Source: Bacillus norwichensis
GTDB lineage: Bacteria; Bacillota; Bacilli; Bacillales; Bacillaceae_C
Direction: 5' to 3'
Assembly: GCF_014836955.1 (NCBI RefSeq)
Contig: NZ_JACSPV010000011.1
Coordinates: forward strand, 1 to 64,000
DNA: 64,000 bases
Shown: positions 18,307 to 27,378 of the stretch, one piece after another
How the letters are laid out: each line of letters opens with the position of its first letter
Position numbering within the stretch: position 1 is the first letter of the stretch
Program-made: the position numbers and the translations under genes
The notes under the pieces: generated by a model
What the model saw: only the letters and a program-made list of their open reading frames with translations
Databases searched by the model: none
Told to the model about the DNA's origin: nothing

Positions 18307-19618
18307 GGGAATACTGCCAACCAAGCGGCTACTGTTCGTTTTTCTGGGCATCTCTGCTTTTTTCGTTCTGCTTGGTGTATTGACGAATGTATCATGGGCG
18401 TACATTATCATAATGAATGTGATCGTTTTTTTGGCAAGCTTTCTGGACCTGTTTTTTTCACCAGGCAGAAAAGACCTGAATTTCCAACGGTTCATGCCCG
18501 AAGAGATGGAGCGGGACCTTCCGTATACCATAAAGATAGAAGTGGAAAACTACTCTAAACGCCCATTTTCATTTGCTTTTGTTGACGATTTGCCGCAGAC
18601 TTTCAGGCGCCCTTTCCCTGTAAGTGGATTAGGGCGTAAAGAAGCGGTGACGGAAGTATCGTATGTAACGAGTGCGCCAGTCAGGGGAGACTATGGGGTT
18701 ACGAAGCTATATTTCCGTTATAAAAGCGTGCTTGGTCTTTGGGAAAAACAGAAAACGACTAAAATCCCTCAGGCTTTGAAAGTAATCCCTGACATGACTG
18801 AAACGAAGCAGTACCTGAAGGATGCACAAAGGTTTTTATTGCATGAAGGCATGAAAATTCGAAAATTCCAGAGCGGCTCAGGAGAATTTGCTCAGATTCG
18901 AAAATATGCAGCGGGAGATGACCCGCGCATGATTAACTGGAGGCAGACCGCGAAGCTTCAAGAAGTCATGACGAACGAATATGAACCTGAGCATGGAAAA
19001 TATATTACGATTTTAATAGATTGTGGAAGAATGATGGGGGCGGAACTGAAAAAGGGCAATCGTTTGGAACGGGCATTGGAGGCTGCTATGACCGTAACAG
19101 CAGCAGCCTTGCGGAAAGGGGACTATGTAGCCTTCCTCGCTTTTTCAAAAGATGTGAAGGTCTTCGTTCCGCCAGCCAAAGGAATGGAACATATGCAGAC
19201 CATCCTGAAATCCATCTATCATTTGCAGGCCGATCCGGTAGAACCGAACTATGGAGCTGTCTTTTCATTTTTGGAAACCAAGCAGAAAAAGCGGAGCCTA
19301 CTGCTATTGTTTAGCGATATCCGCACATTTCTGTACGAAGAAAACACACTCACCTATTTGATGAGGATTAGGCAACGTCATTTGTTCTTAATGATCGGCG
19401 TTGAAGATGAGGTCATCAAGAAGCGAATTAATGAAAATCCTGACAAAATAGAGCATGCCATGATTAAAACCATTGCCCAACAGCAAATGCTTTTTAAAAA
19501 GAGGGAAAAAGCTAAATGGGAAAACCAGGGACTGCTCATGATGGAAGCTGATGAGGAAAAACTAGCGGTTGCCGCTGTTTCTTATTATATCGACATGATG
19601 AATCGGAATCTGCTGTAG
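18257..19618 (+). CDS. DUF58 domain-containing protein
   Basis: Partner of the MoxR ATPase, 453 residues. Two N-terminal membrane helices (about 25-65) are followed by a beta-rich region. The DUF58 core RKYAAGDDPRMINWRQTAK is near residue 225, and a VWA-like domain with TILIDCGRMM follows. TTG 18257 is preferred because GGAGGGAGG lies 5 bases before it; it overlaps moxR by 50 bases. No transglutaminase-like gene follows, unlike some related operons. Confidence 0.85.
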   Translation: MTKSLKSLWARFLFRDRGILPTKRLLFVFLGISAFFVLLGVLTNVSWAYIIIMNVIVFLASFLDLFFSPGRKDLNFQRFMPEEMERDLPYTIKIEVENYSKRPFSFAFVDDLPQTFRRPFPVSGLGRKEAVTEVSYVTSAPVRGDYGVTKLYFRYKSVLGLWEKQKTTKIPQALKVIPDMTETKQYLKDAQRFLLHEGMKIRKFQSGSGEFAQIRKYAAGDDPRMINWRQTAKLQEVMTNEYEPEHGKYITILIDCGRMMGAELKKGNRLERALEAAMTVTAAALRKGDYVAFLAFSKDVKVFVPPAKGMEHMQTILKSIYHLQADPVEPNYGAVFSFLETKQKKRSLLLLFSDIRTFLYEENTLTYLMRIRQRHLFLMIGVEDEVIKKRINENPDKIEHAMIKTIAQQQMLFKKREKAKWENQGLLMMEADEEKLAVAAVSYYIDMMNRNLL

Positions 19619-19639
19619 CGAAGCTGGAGAAAGACTGAA

Positions 19640-19790
19640 ATACTGTTCAGTTACAGGAAATATTGTCCGGATTGGGAACGATAGTGTCCGAGAGTGAGCA
19701 ATACTGTCTGAGAATGAGATATACTGTCCAGCTCGTCAGGAATACGATCTGGTAACCGAAAAATATTATCCAGTTATGTAAAGTATTCAC
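19640..19790. repeat. degenerate tandem array, unit 20-21 bp
   Basis: Eight units based on ATACTGTCC recur with starts at 19640, 19660, 19681, 19701, 19721, 19742, 19763 and about 19782, so the spacing is 20 or 21 bases. The intervening ~11 bases vary. The array lies between converging genes, after the DUF58 stop and before the terminator of the SpoIIM-like gene. Confidence 0.8.
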
Positions 19791-19824
19791 CGAAGGTCTT
19801 CCAAACAGTCCCGCTCTAGGACCA

Positions 19825-19850
19825 TAAAAAAACGGGGCGTCACGCCCCGT
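19825..19850 (-). terminator. terminator of the SpoIIM-like gene
   Basis: On the minus strand ACGGGGCG pairs with CGCCCCGT (19832-19839 with 19843-19850), followed by a run of seven T. The three-base loop (19840-19842) is the TGA stop codon of the gene. Confidence 0.9.
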
Positions 19851-20817
19851 CTAGTCTTCCGATTTCACGCAGAAAAAGTCTCTTTCCAATCATAAAGTAA
19901 AAGAACAATCCAAGGACTGTCGCAAATGCTACGAAGTATTTGGCTTCTAGCGGGATAGGAGCCGGGGTGATGAAGCCTTCTATGATTCCGGCAATGATGA
20001 ATAGCGGAATCGTACCAAGCAAGAGCTGAACGGACCTTTTGGCGTTCACCTTCAATTGGTATCCCCTTGAGAAATGACCTGGTACAAAAAGCTTATACCC
20101 CATCAAAAGCCCCGCCCCGCCGGCGATAAAGATGGCGGTAAGTTCAATCATTCCGTGAGGAATAATATATGCCCAAAATTCATAGCTTTTTCCGTGAGTC
20201 CAGAACAAGGCAGCAAGGGCTCCAACAAGGATTCCATTATAAATAAGGACATAGACGGTCAACAATCCGAAAGTGATGCCTCCAACAAAAGCCATGATGG
20301 CGACCTGTATATTATTGGACATGATACTTGCCGACATTACGGAAGAATCCCAAGATCCATTGTTGCTTCCAAGCGAATCTGGATCGACGCCATGGGCTAC
20401 CTCAGGCGGAAGAATCGCATACATACTTTGTGGATCTTGAACTACAGCGATGTAACTGCCGACTGCTCCAATTGTAAAAAGCATGAAGGCTGCAATCACA
20501 AACTTCCACTGCTCCCAAAGCAACCGGATAAATGTCGTGGTGAAAAAGTGGCGTACCTGTTGGATGCTCGACATTTGATCTTTGTATAAAATATTATGGG
20601 CTTTTGAAACAAGGCCGTTTAAATAGAAGGTAACCTCTTCACGCGGAAAATAAGTTTGGGAGTATGAAAGATTTTGAGCGGCTTTCTGGTACAGACGATA
20701 AAATTGATCAATCGTGGAGGCTGTTACATCTTTCTTCCGTTTATGCATCGTGGCTACAAGCTGCTCTAGCTGCTTCCAGTCATCCCGGTGTTTTTTGATA
20801 AACTGTTTTACATTCAT
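19840..20817 (-). CDS. SpoIIM-like (DUF95) membrane protein
   Basis: A 325-residue membrane protein of the stage II sporulation protein M family. It has a ~100-residue cytoplasmic N-terminal part (MNVKQFIKKHRDDWKQLE) and about five membrane helices, with the family segments HGMIELTAIFIAGGAGLLMG and NNIQVAIMAFVGGITFG. It is longer than true SpoIIM (about 215) and belongs to the broader DUF95 group that travels with RDD and MoxR/DUF58 genes, exactly the context here. ATG 20817 was chosen; the GTG 12 bases upstream overlaps the GAGG site. A direct role in engulfment is not implied. Confidence 0.86.
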   Translation of the reverse strand: MNVKQFIKKHRDDWKQLEQLVATMHKRKKDVTASTIDQFYRLYQKAAQNLSYSQTYFPREEVTFYLNGLVSKAHNILYKDQMSSIQQVRHFFTTTFIRLLWEQWKFVIAAFMLFTIGAVGSYIAVVQDPQSMYAILPPEVAHGVDPDSLGSNNGSWDSSVMSASIMSNNIQVAIMAFVGGITFGLLTVYVLIYNGILVGALAALFWTHGKSYEFWAYIIPHGMIELTAIFIAGGAGLLMGYKLFVPGHFSRGYQLKVNAKRSVQLLLGTIPLFIIAGIIEGFITPAPIPLEAKYFVAFATVLGLFFYFMIGKRLFLREIGRLDGA

Positions 20818-20916
20818 GTGATTCGTCACCTCTTATAAAAGATCGACAACTATACTCTTCTATTATAGTACACTCCCGAGCAATAGAAACATTAACTTAG
20901 GAAAGGAGGAAAAAAT

Positions 20917-21714
20917 ATGGAAAAAGAACAGGTTGGGGTCAAGACGCCGGAATTCGTTTCTATCCAGTTTCAGCTGGCTGGCCTGGGTAGCAGAATGGCG
21001 GCCTATATGCTAGACTGGCTTATACTGTGTGTGCTAAATGTAATAATAATTATTATTCCGCTCATTTTGTTAATCGATGGGAATCCATTTTATGATGATG
21101 TTGCCTCCGTTGTTATTGCCATATTGATTATAGCTCTGTTTGTTCTGAACTGGGGATACTTTATTTTCATGGAGTTTTATTTTGGTGGGAAGACGATTGG
21201 AAAAAGAGTCCTTGGGATCCGGGTGATTCAAGATAACGGGCATAGCCTGACACTATTATCCAGCTTTATCCGGAATTTCATGCGAATCGTGGACTCTTTA
21301 CCTAGCGGTTATTTAACCGGGTTGTTGATGATTTTCTTCCACCCGAAGCATAAAAGGGTGGGGGATTTGGTAGCCGGTACAATAGTCGTCCATGAAAGGA
21401 AAGCGAAGCGACTGGGCAAGCTTACACCTGTCGAAAAGGAAATTCAAAGACGGGGGCTCTCAAAACACGAAATAGTCATTGATCAATTTTCACTTCGTGC
21501 CCTCACCGCTAAAGATTGGAATCTGATCCGGACATACAGCAGCCGCTTGTTGCAACTTCCTTTAGAGGAACGCCATGATCTGACGAAGCAAGTGGCGGAA
21601 ATTTTATTTCCGAAGATTGGGTGGAGCACGAATGGAAAGAACACCCGCGAACTGGAGGACGCGCTCTTTATTTTATACTTAAATCTGAAAGATGAATGGG
21701 AATTCGATCTGTAG
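20917..21714 (+). CDS. RDD family membrane protein
   Basis: A 265-residue protein with an N-terminal RDD domain (GLGSRMAAYMLDWLIL at about 22-37, three to four membrane helices to about 150, with GKTIGKRVLGIRVI in the loop) and a cytoplasmic C-terminal half. AAAGGAGGAAAAAAT precedes the ATG. It is transcribed divergently from the SpoIIM-like gene with only ~100 bases between. The pair is commonly linked to MoxR/DUF58 operons. Transport activity has been shown only for some RDD proteins; none is claimed here. Confidence 0.85.
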   Translation: MEKEQVGVKTPEFVSIQFQLAGLGSRMAAYMLDWLILCVLNVIIIIIPLILLIDGNPFYDDVASVVIAILIIALFVLNWGYFIFMEFYFGGKTIGKRVLGIRVIQDNGHSLTLLSSFIRNFMRIVDSLPSGYLTGLLMIFFHPKHKRVGDLVAGTIVVHERKAKRLGKLTPVEKEIQRRGLSKHEIVIDQFSLRALTAKDWNLIRTYSSRLLQLPLEERHDLTKQVAEILFPKIGWSTNGKNTRELEDALFILYLNLKDEWEFDL

Positions 21715-21731
21715 AGAAATGTGGCAAGTAG

Positions 21732-21785
21732 AACCGCGTGAAATCAATGTTCTTATAATTGACTTCACGCGGTTTCTTTATTTTG
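21732..21785 (+). terminator. terminator after RDD gene
   Basis: AACCGCGTGAA (21732-21742) pairs with TTCACGCGGTT (21764-21774), with TCAAT/ATTGA as inner pairs, followed by TCTTTATTTT. Confidence 0.87.
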
Positions 21786-21836
21786 AGTAAGAAAGTATAA
21801 CTTGTTATGGAAGATTTTATTCAAAGGAAACTTTTA

Positions 21837-22032
21837 CTTTATCCAGCTACGACGTACAGGAAGTACTAGTGCAAGCGAAGCGACAGGACGTCGCATTCTG
21901 AGACTACCGAAGCCACAGGATGTGGCGACTTGAGGCGGCCAGTCCCTCGCGGCTTCCCTATGGTGGCTGATGAACTGCCTCCTCGGGAATCGTCTTGTGC
22001 TTGGCGTGGATGATTAAGGCGCTTGCGCTTTC
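21837..22032. repeat. GC-rich intergenic repeat
   Basis: GC-rich block starting near TCCAGCTACGACGTACAGG and ending in GGCGCTTGCGCTTTCTTA. It contrasts with the AT-rich surroundings and has no gene. Related blocks or remnants appear at about 14303-14340 and 55440-55680. Bacillus chromosomes often carry such elements between genes; I cannot name the family. Confidence 0.5.
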
Positions 22033-23385
22033 TTATAAAAACAGTTTGATCTTACTCAATGCATTTTTTACATGGGGATAGCGGAACGGAATATCGAACA
22101 AAGTCGTCTGTTTTAAGACGCTTTTTTTATGGGAAAAAACGTCAAAGCTGCTCTTTCCGTGATAGGCTCCAATACCGCTCGTTCCAACTCCTCCAAACGG
22201 TAAATGAGGATTTGCAAAATGGTAAATTGTATCATTGATGCATCCGCCACCAAAGGAGATGGACTCCAGGAGCTCATTTTGAATCCGTGTACTTGAGGTA
22301 AAAAGATACAGTGCAAGAGGATTCGGGTGATTGCGGATACCAACGATCAAGTCATCCAATGCAGTATATTCCAGAACAGGAAGGATAGGGCCGAATATTT
22401 CATCTGCCATTATTCGGTCATCCCACGTAACACTTGTCAGAACAGTAGGTTCAATGGATAACATCTCCCGGTTTGATTTACCTCCCAGAAATATATCTCC
22501 CTGCTCCATAAAAGAAGTGAGCCGATCAAAATGTTTTTCATTCACAATTCGTGTCATGGAATGTCCCTCATACATTTCTTGGATTGCTTCTCTCAATAAA
22601 GCTAAAAAATGGTCTTTAACCCGCTTATGAATATATAAATAGTCAGGCGCAATGCACGTTTGTCCGGCATTTGTAAATTTCCCCCATGCAATGCGCTTAG
22701 CTGCCAGCTTCAGGTTGGCATCTTCATGGATAATGCAGGGGCTTTTTCCGCCTAACTCCAAAGTTACTGGGGTAAGGTGTTGAGCGGCAGCCTCCATGAC
22801 AGTTTTTCCAACGGGTACGCTGCCAGTAAAGAAGATTTTTCCAAACTCTTCCTGAAGAAGGGCTTGACTCGTTTCTGCGCCGCCCTGAATAACCGTAATA
22901 TAGTTTTCAGGAAAAATTTCCTGAATCATTTTTGCAAAAACCTGTGACGTTTGAGGAGTGAGCTCCGAGGGCTTTATAATCGCACAATTTCCAGCACTAA
23001 TAGCTCCAATCAGAGGGGCAGCTGCGAGCTGGAACGGGTAATTCCAAGGAGAAATGATCAAAGTAGTCCCATATGGCTCAGAATAAACGTAGCTGGTTGA
23101 ACCGATATGAGTAATTGGCGTTTTCACCCTTTCTGGTTTCACCCAGGAACGCAGCTTGCTGATTGTAAAACGCAGTTCTTCCAATATAATTCCGATTTCT
23201 GTTGAGTACGCTTCAAATTCGGATTTATTCAAATCATCGTTGAGGGCCGTAATGAAGTCCTTTTCGTACAGTTTGACGGCACTCCTCAGTTTTTTAAGGG
23301 CATTCAGACGAAAGGCAATCTCCTTTGTTTGATTGGTCCTGAAAAACTCCCGTTGGTTTGTAATGAGTGAGCGATAGGATTCCAT
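22033..23385 (-). CDS. aldehyde dehydrogenase (class 3/YwdH-like)
   Basis: NAD(P)-dependent oxidation of an aldehyde to its acid. The length of 450 residues matches the short class-3 type rather than the ~490-residue type. It has the ISPWNYP nucleotide-binding segment (111-117), FFTGSVPVGK (185-194), general base Glu210 in TLELGGKSP, and nucleophile Cys244 in FTNAGQTCIAPDY. Relatives act on long-chain fatty or general aldehydes. It is monocistronic, with a GC-rich repeat just downstream. Confidence 0.9.
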   Translation of the reverse strand: MESYRSLITNQREFFRTNQTKEIAFRLNALKKLRSAVKLYEKDFITALNDDLNKSEFEAYSTEIGIILEELRFTISKLRSWVKPERVKTPITHIGSTSYVYSEPYGTTLIISPWNYPFQLAAAPLIGAISAGNCAIIKPSELTPQTSQVFAKMIQEIFPENYITVIQGGAETSQALLQEEFGKIFFTGSVPVGKTVMEAAAQHLTPVTLELGGKSPCIIHEDANLKLAAKRIAWGKFTNAGQTCIAPDYLYIHKRVKDHFLALLREAIQEMYEGHSMTRIVNEKHFDRLTSFMEQGDIFLGGKSNREMLSIEPTVLTSVTWDDRIMADEIFGPILPVLEYTALDDLIVGIRNHPNPLALYLFTSSTRIQNELLESISFGGGCINDTIYHFANPHLPFGGVGTSGIGAYHGKSSFDVFSHKKSVLKQTTLFDIPFRYPHVKNALSKIKLFL

Positions 23386-23706
23386 GTGGCAATCTCCTTA
23401 TCTGCTTATTCTTTGTAAAATGTAAAGCGATTGTGTAATACCAGAAGCTTTCAAGTCTTTTTTCCAAATCACACTCCTCTTTATGTATATTTATATCCAA
23501 GTTGTTTTAGTTTTTCCAATATACCACATCGCCTTTTCAAAAGCTGCGGCTGTACAAGGAGATAGATATGCTTTGCATGTTATTTAATTTGTGACATATG
23601 TTTTATAAAAGAAGAGGCGTTGAACCCCGGAAGCTTATAAAACAGGCATATCTAGAATTGACTGCTAGTTTTTAAGAAAAAAAATAAAAAAATGGTAAAA
23701 AAAATA
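23386..23706. other. intergenic region upstream of the small peptide gene
   Basis: About 320 AT-rich bases between divergent genes. Apart from the promoter just downstream I see no gene or strong hairpin here. Confidence 0.5.
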
Positions 23707-23735
23707 TTTACAAATTCCTCTTCCGGGTATATACT
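23707..23735 (+). promoter_or_regulatory. sigma-A-type promoter of small peptide gene
   Basis: -35 TTTACA (23707-23712), exact 17-base spacer, -10 TATACT (23730-23735). The predicted start site lies about 25 bases before the ATG of the peptide frame. Confidence 0.78.
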
Positions 23736-23766
23736 AAAAACACTTTAAAAAAGGAGTGACAAATTT

Positions 23767-23859
23767 ATGAACAAATCAACAAAAGCTGGACTTATATTCG
23801 TGGTTGTGCATACTGTGTTTTTCTTGAATTTGGCTGTTGATCTATCATTCCTTTCTTAG
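23767..23859 (+). CDS. 30-residue hydrophobic peptide
   Basis: A short frame starting MNKSTKAGLIFVVVHTVFFL and continuing to a TAG stop at 23857. A short basic head is followed by one long hydrophobic segment (about residues 8-28), so it is probably a single-helix membrane peptide. AAAAAGGAGTGACAAATTT gives a good ribosome site before the ATG. It has its own promoter and a downstream terminator, which argues for a real gene. Function is unknown; regulator of a membrane complex, toxin and leader peptide are all possible. Confidence 0.6.
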   Translation: MNKSTKAGLIFVVVHTVFFLNLAVDLSFLS

Positions 23860-23920
23860 TTTCTCTTCTATTAAAGCGCTTTCAATATTCTTCGATAAAT
23901 TGCTTCTATACTTAGCAAAA

Positions 23921-23951
23921 CGGGCTCTCTTTCTAAGAGGGGGCTTTTTTG
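23921..23951 (+). terminator. terminator after small peptide gene
   Basis: CTCTCTT pairs with AAGAGGG (one G-U), flanked by GGC/GC, and is followed by six T at 23945-23950. Confidence 0.65.
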
Positions 23952-24430
23952 TGCGGAACCCTCTATTTAATAAATGCTAATTAAATCATTGATGGCAAGT
24001 AATGCCTTGCTGTCAATTGGAGCGACTCTATGAGTATTGCCAGTTTCCTTTTTCTTAAATGCAAATCCCCACCACTTTTTCTAATACGAAACTCCGAAAT
24101 TGAATTCTCTCGTTGTCTATTTTGTGCACTTGTATCAGCCAGTCTCTATTTTACCATGTTGAAGAAAGGATATTGTACGAAGTGTGAAAAAGAAGATCGG
24201 ATGAGGATATACAGTAGATTTGAGACTAAGATGGCTCTCACGCGGGTCTATCAAATAAGGAAGGACTTCTGCGGAATACGTTTCTTAATGAATCGGCGGC
24301 TTTAAAGGAGCATTCAGATATTTGTCAATAGGAGGGTCCGGTGAATATAGCTTCTTGCTCATAGTGAAGAAATTAGAGACTATGAAGCATTGGAAAAAAC
24401 GGTGGGAGTATTATTCCCAAATTAATCAGA
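23952..24430. other. gene-free stretch, possibly decayed coding DNA
   Basis: No frame here has a ribosome site together with plausible composition. A frame at about 24157-24305 with CTKCEKED could be a relic but resembles nothing I know. Confidence 0.4.
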
Positions 24431-24431
24431 A

Positions 24432-24468
24432 AAAGTAAAATCGGGCACCAATTGCCAAAGGTGCCCGC
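24432..24468 (-). terminator. terminator of the SsuABC-like operon
   Basis: GGGCACC (24443-24449) pairs with GGTGCCC (24460-24466). On the minus strand the hairpin is followed by GATTTTACTTTTT. Confidence 0.8.
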
Positions 24469-24547
24469 GTTTGTCGGGAGTAAGGAAAGACAGTACCAAT
24501 CCCCAACATTACATCCCATCTTTGTCCATGCAATTTTGTACAGATTC

Positions 24548-25372
24548 CTACTTATGCTCCGGTTTCCAGGACGAAAATCGTTTTTCAATAAGACCCAACA
24601 AGAATGTAAGAATGAGCCCTGTAATAGTGATGATAAATACACCAACAAACATTCGATCCGTTTGCAGGTTTTGTCCATTGCTTGTCAACTGATATCCAAT
24701 ACCCGCGGTTGAAGCAAATAATTCGCCTACAACTACAGCAATTAGTCCTTGTCCAATTCCTAGTCGAATTCCGTTTAAAAGAAATGGCACTGTTGAAGGT
24801 AAAGCAATTGTTTTAAAGATTTGAAACTCACTGGCATTGAATGTACGTGCTGCTTTGATCAGGTTTTGATCCAAGGTCACCATTGCCTTCTGAGCACTCA
24901 TTACGATAGGGAAGAAAGCCATCAAAAATACGATAACAATTTTGGACGCAGGCCCAATTCCGAAGGCAATCACAATAACTGGCAAAAGAGCAACCTTAGG
25001 TGTTACATACAAACCAGAAATAAAAGGGTTGACGGCTGCATTAAAATACTTATTCCATCCCGAAAACACTCCGACTGGTATACCGACTAATATTGCCAGA
25101 GCAAACCCTGCTAAAAATTCGTAACCGCTTACTTTTAAGTTCTCCCAAAAGGAAGCTTCCTGAACCATATAAACAGATGCTTGCAAAATTTCAATCGGCG
25201 AACTGATAAATAACGGATTTATCCATGCGTTTCGCGAAGCGATTTCCCAAAGCAATAGAAACAGTGTGACGGAAGTGATACTAATAATCAAAGGCCTTCT
25301 ATCTTTTTTCACCTTCTTTTCTTTGTTTAGATTTATTCCGGACTCTGCGAATTGGGTAGCACTCTTAGTCAT
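24548..25372 (-). CDS. ABC transporter permease, SsuC/TauC family
   Basis: Inner-membrane permease of an importer of the nitrate/sulfonate/taurine group, 274 residues with about six helices. The EAA-like motif region AARTFNASEFQIFKTIALPS lies near the middle. ATG 25372 was chosen because AAGGAGAAGGGA precedes it; it begins 5 bases after the ATPase stop. It is last in the minus-strand operon binding protein-ATPase-permease, which faces the aromatic cluster and probably brings in its substrate (an aromatic acid or sulfonate). Confidence 0.9.
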   Translation of the reverse strand: MTKSATQFAESGINLNKEKKVKKDRRPLIISITSVTLFLLLWEIASRNAWINPLFISSPIEILQASVYMVQEASFWENLKVSGYEFLAGFALAILVGIPVGVFSGWNKYFNAAVNPFISGLYVTPKVALLPVIVIAFGIGPASKIVIVFLMAFFPIVMSAQKAMVTLDQNLIKAARTFNASEFQIFKTIALPSTVPFLLNGIRLGIGQGLIAVVVGELFASTAGIGYQLTSNGQNLQTDRMFVGVFIITITGLILTFLLGLIEKRFSSWKPEHK

Positions 25373-25376
25373 ATTA

Positions 25377-26201
25377 TTAGATTCCCTTCTCCTTATTTTC
25401 AAAACCTTGCTTAGAAGACTCATCTTCAATAATTGACCATATTTGGTCCACTAATTGTAAAAATTGCGGGTCACGCTTTACATGTAAATCCCTTGGTCTA
25501 GGTATCTCCACATCAATAATTTTGACTAAACGTCCAGGTCTTGCTCCAAAGACGAAAACCCTATCTGCTAAAAATACAGCTTCATCAATTTGATGTGTAA
25601 TGAAGAGACTCGTTTTCTTTGTTTCGCTCCAGATTCTAAGGAGTTCTACCTGCATAAATTCTCTCGTTTGTGCGTCTAATGCTGAAAATGGCTCATCTAG
25701 AAGTAATAATGATGGATCTACCGTTAAGGCTCGAGCCAAATTCACTCTTTGCTGCATACCTCCTGATAATTCATGAGGATAATGATTCTCAAAGCCTTTT
25801 AATCCAACCATCTCTATGAATTCTCTGGCTTCTTCCTTTTTATTTTCCGAGATTTCTTTTTGTAGTTCAACGCCATAGAGCACATTATCTAAAACTGTCC
25901 GCCAAGGCAGGAGACTAGGATTTTGAAAAACCATCGCCCGGTCTTTGCCCGGCCCACTAATTTTCCGTTGATCTAATAATATTTCTCCTTTACTTGGTTT
26001 TAGCAGTCCAACCACTGTGTTTAGAAACGTTGTCTTTCCACAACCGCTTGGACCGACGATACAGATGAATTCTCCCTCTTTAATATTGAGATTTATATTC
26101 TCCAAGGCTATCACTTCTGCACCAGTTTTATTATTTATATAAGTAACATTCAAAAAGCGAGTGGACAATTTTACATTTTCTAGCGCATTTGCAGTTCCCA
26201 T
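25377..26201 (-). CDS. ABC transporter ATP-binding protein, SsuB/TauB family
   Basis: ATPase of the importer, 274 residues. It carries Walker A GPSGCGKT, the Q-loop region MVFQNPSLLPWRTV typical of SsuB/TauB, signature LSGGMQQR, Walker B LLLLDEP and the switch His in FITHQIDEAV. ATG 26201 was chosen (AAAGGAG 9 bases upstream); the longer frame would overlap the binding-protein gene. It lies between the binding protein and permease genes. Confidence 0.92.
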   Translation of the reverse strand: MGTANALENVKLSTRFLNVTYINNKTGAEVIALENINLNIKEGEFICIVGPSGCGKTTFLNTVVGLLKPSKGEILLDQRKISGPGKDRAMVFQNPSLLPWRTVLDNVLYGVELQKEISENKKEEAREFIEMVGLKGFENHYPHELSGGMQQRVNLARALTVDPSLLLLDEPFSALDAQTREFMQVELLRIWSETKKTSLFITHQIDEAVFLADRVFVFGARPGRLVKIIDVEIPRPRDLHVKRDPQFLQLVDQIWSIIEDESSKQGFENKEKGI

Positions 26202-26226
26202 TTCATAAATCTCCTTTATTAATGGT

Positions 26227-27279
26227 TTATTTGAAAACTTCATCTATATATTTGTTTGTCCAAATAACGTCTTCTGCTGTATCTTGTTCTTTAGTGACGC
26301 CTGATAAATCTTTATATTCAATTAAAGGATCTTGAGCATTGTCCCATGCTTCTTGATTCATTTCCCCATAACCTTTGAAAGTATCTTTTAATCCGATTAA
26401 GGATTTTTCAATGATATCTACATCGACACCTTCAAAATAAGAAGAAATAGATTTTGCCGCTTCTTCTGGGTTATCTCGTGTAAACTCCATTCCTTTTCCA
26501 ATAGCTCTTACGACTTTCAAAGAAGTTTCATGATTTTTTTCTAGATAATCTTTGTCAGCAAACACAACTTCCCACGCCATGTTCTTGTACATCGGTTCCT
26601 CCATCATGTCAATCATGATTTCACCAACTTCTTTACCTTCAGTTTGTAGACCCATTGGAGGCGAGGCAACCCCTCCATCAACAATACCTTCTTGCATACC
26701 ACCAATTTTTGACCCATCACCTGATAGCTTGACTGTTTTGAAATCTTTTGGGTCGATGTTATGTAATTTCATTAAGTATCTGGCATAAACATCCCCAGAA
26801 TCTCCCACTAGATTTGTACCGATAGTACTTCCGGCCAATGCTTGTACTTTTTCTTCATATGATGAATCTTTAGATATTCCCTTTTCTTGTATATATTTGT
26901 TAGAAAAAGTGATTTGAAAAGTCAGGGCAGAATTTAAAGATTGGATTGCGACTAAGTTTTCGCCTTTATCAAGAGGAGCAAACATACTCCGTGGTCCAGA
27001 GACTGCAAACTGAGCTTCACCAGATAAAAGAGAAGCGATTACCTGAGCACCTCCACCACCAGAGGCTATTTTGGCTTCAATCCCTTCCTCTTTGAAGAAG
27101 CCTTGTTCAATTGCTACGTAAAACGGAGCTACCGACAAAATTCTTGCTGGTTCGGCGAAAGTGATTTTTTCTAGTTCTTCACCCTTTGAACTCGTTCTTT
27201 TTTTCTCCTGGCCGCAGGCAGACATAATGATAGCTAAACAAAATATAACTGCTAGAACTCCCAATTTCTTTCTGAACAT
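26227..27279 (-). CDS. substrate-binding lipoprotein of NMT1/SsuA-type ABC importer
   Basis: Extracellular solute-binding protein anchored as a lipoprotein. The signal peptide ends in lipobox AIIMSAC with lipidated Cys22. The mature part reads like an NMT1/SsuA periplasmic-binding fold (ILSVAPFYVAIEQGFFKEEG, then GEAQFAVSGPRSMF). The start is set by AGGAGGATGGCAAT before the ATG, giving 350 residues. It heads the operon under a promoter with the same operator motif as the catabolic genes, so uptake and catabolism are probably co-regulated. The ligand is unknown. Confidence 0.9.
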   Translation of the reverse strand: MFRKKLGVLAVIFCLAIIMSACGQEKKRTSSKGEELEKITFAEPARILSVAPFYVAIEQGFFKEEGIEAKIASGGGGAQVIASLLSGEAQFAVSGPRSMFAPLDKGENLVAIQSLNSALTFQITFSNKYIQEKGISKDSSYEEKVQALAGSTIGTNLVGDSGDVYARYLMKLHNIDPKDFKTVKLSGDGSKIGGMQEGIVDGGVASPPMGLQTEGKEVGEIMIDMMEEPMYKNMAWEVVFADKDYLEKNHETSLKVVRAIGKGMEFTRDNPEEAAKSISSYFEGVDVDIIEKSLIGLKDTFKGYGEMNQEAWDNAQDPLIEYKDLSGVTKEQDTAEDVIWTNKYIDEVFK

Positions 27280-27321
27280 ATTGCCATCCTCCTGTTTATA
27301 TCGTTGTTTGTTTTCTATACA

Positions 27322-27378
27322 AAACATCGTTTTGTCGATGTTTCGGTAATTGTAACTTGCTCTTGACATAATTGTCAA
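27322..27378 (-). promoter_or_regulatory. promoter and putative IclR operator of the ABC importer
   Basis: Minus strand: -35 TTGACA (27378-27373), 18-base spacer, -10 TACAAT (27354-27349). Downstream is the inverted motif AAACATCGTTT (27322-27332) inside a larger repeat, AACATCG-ACAAAA-CGATGTT in sense. A repressor there would block early transcription. Confidence 0.75.

Noticed and set aside
24030-24305. 91-residue frame with two Cys pairs
   Set aside because: No ribosome site before the ATG and no recognisable family; probably chance or relic DNA.
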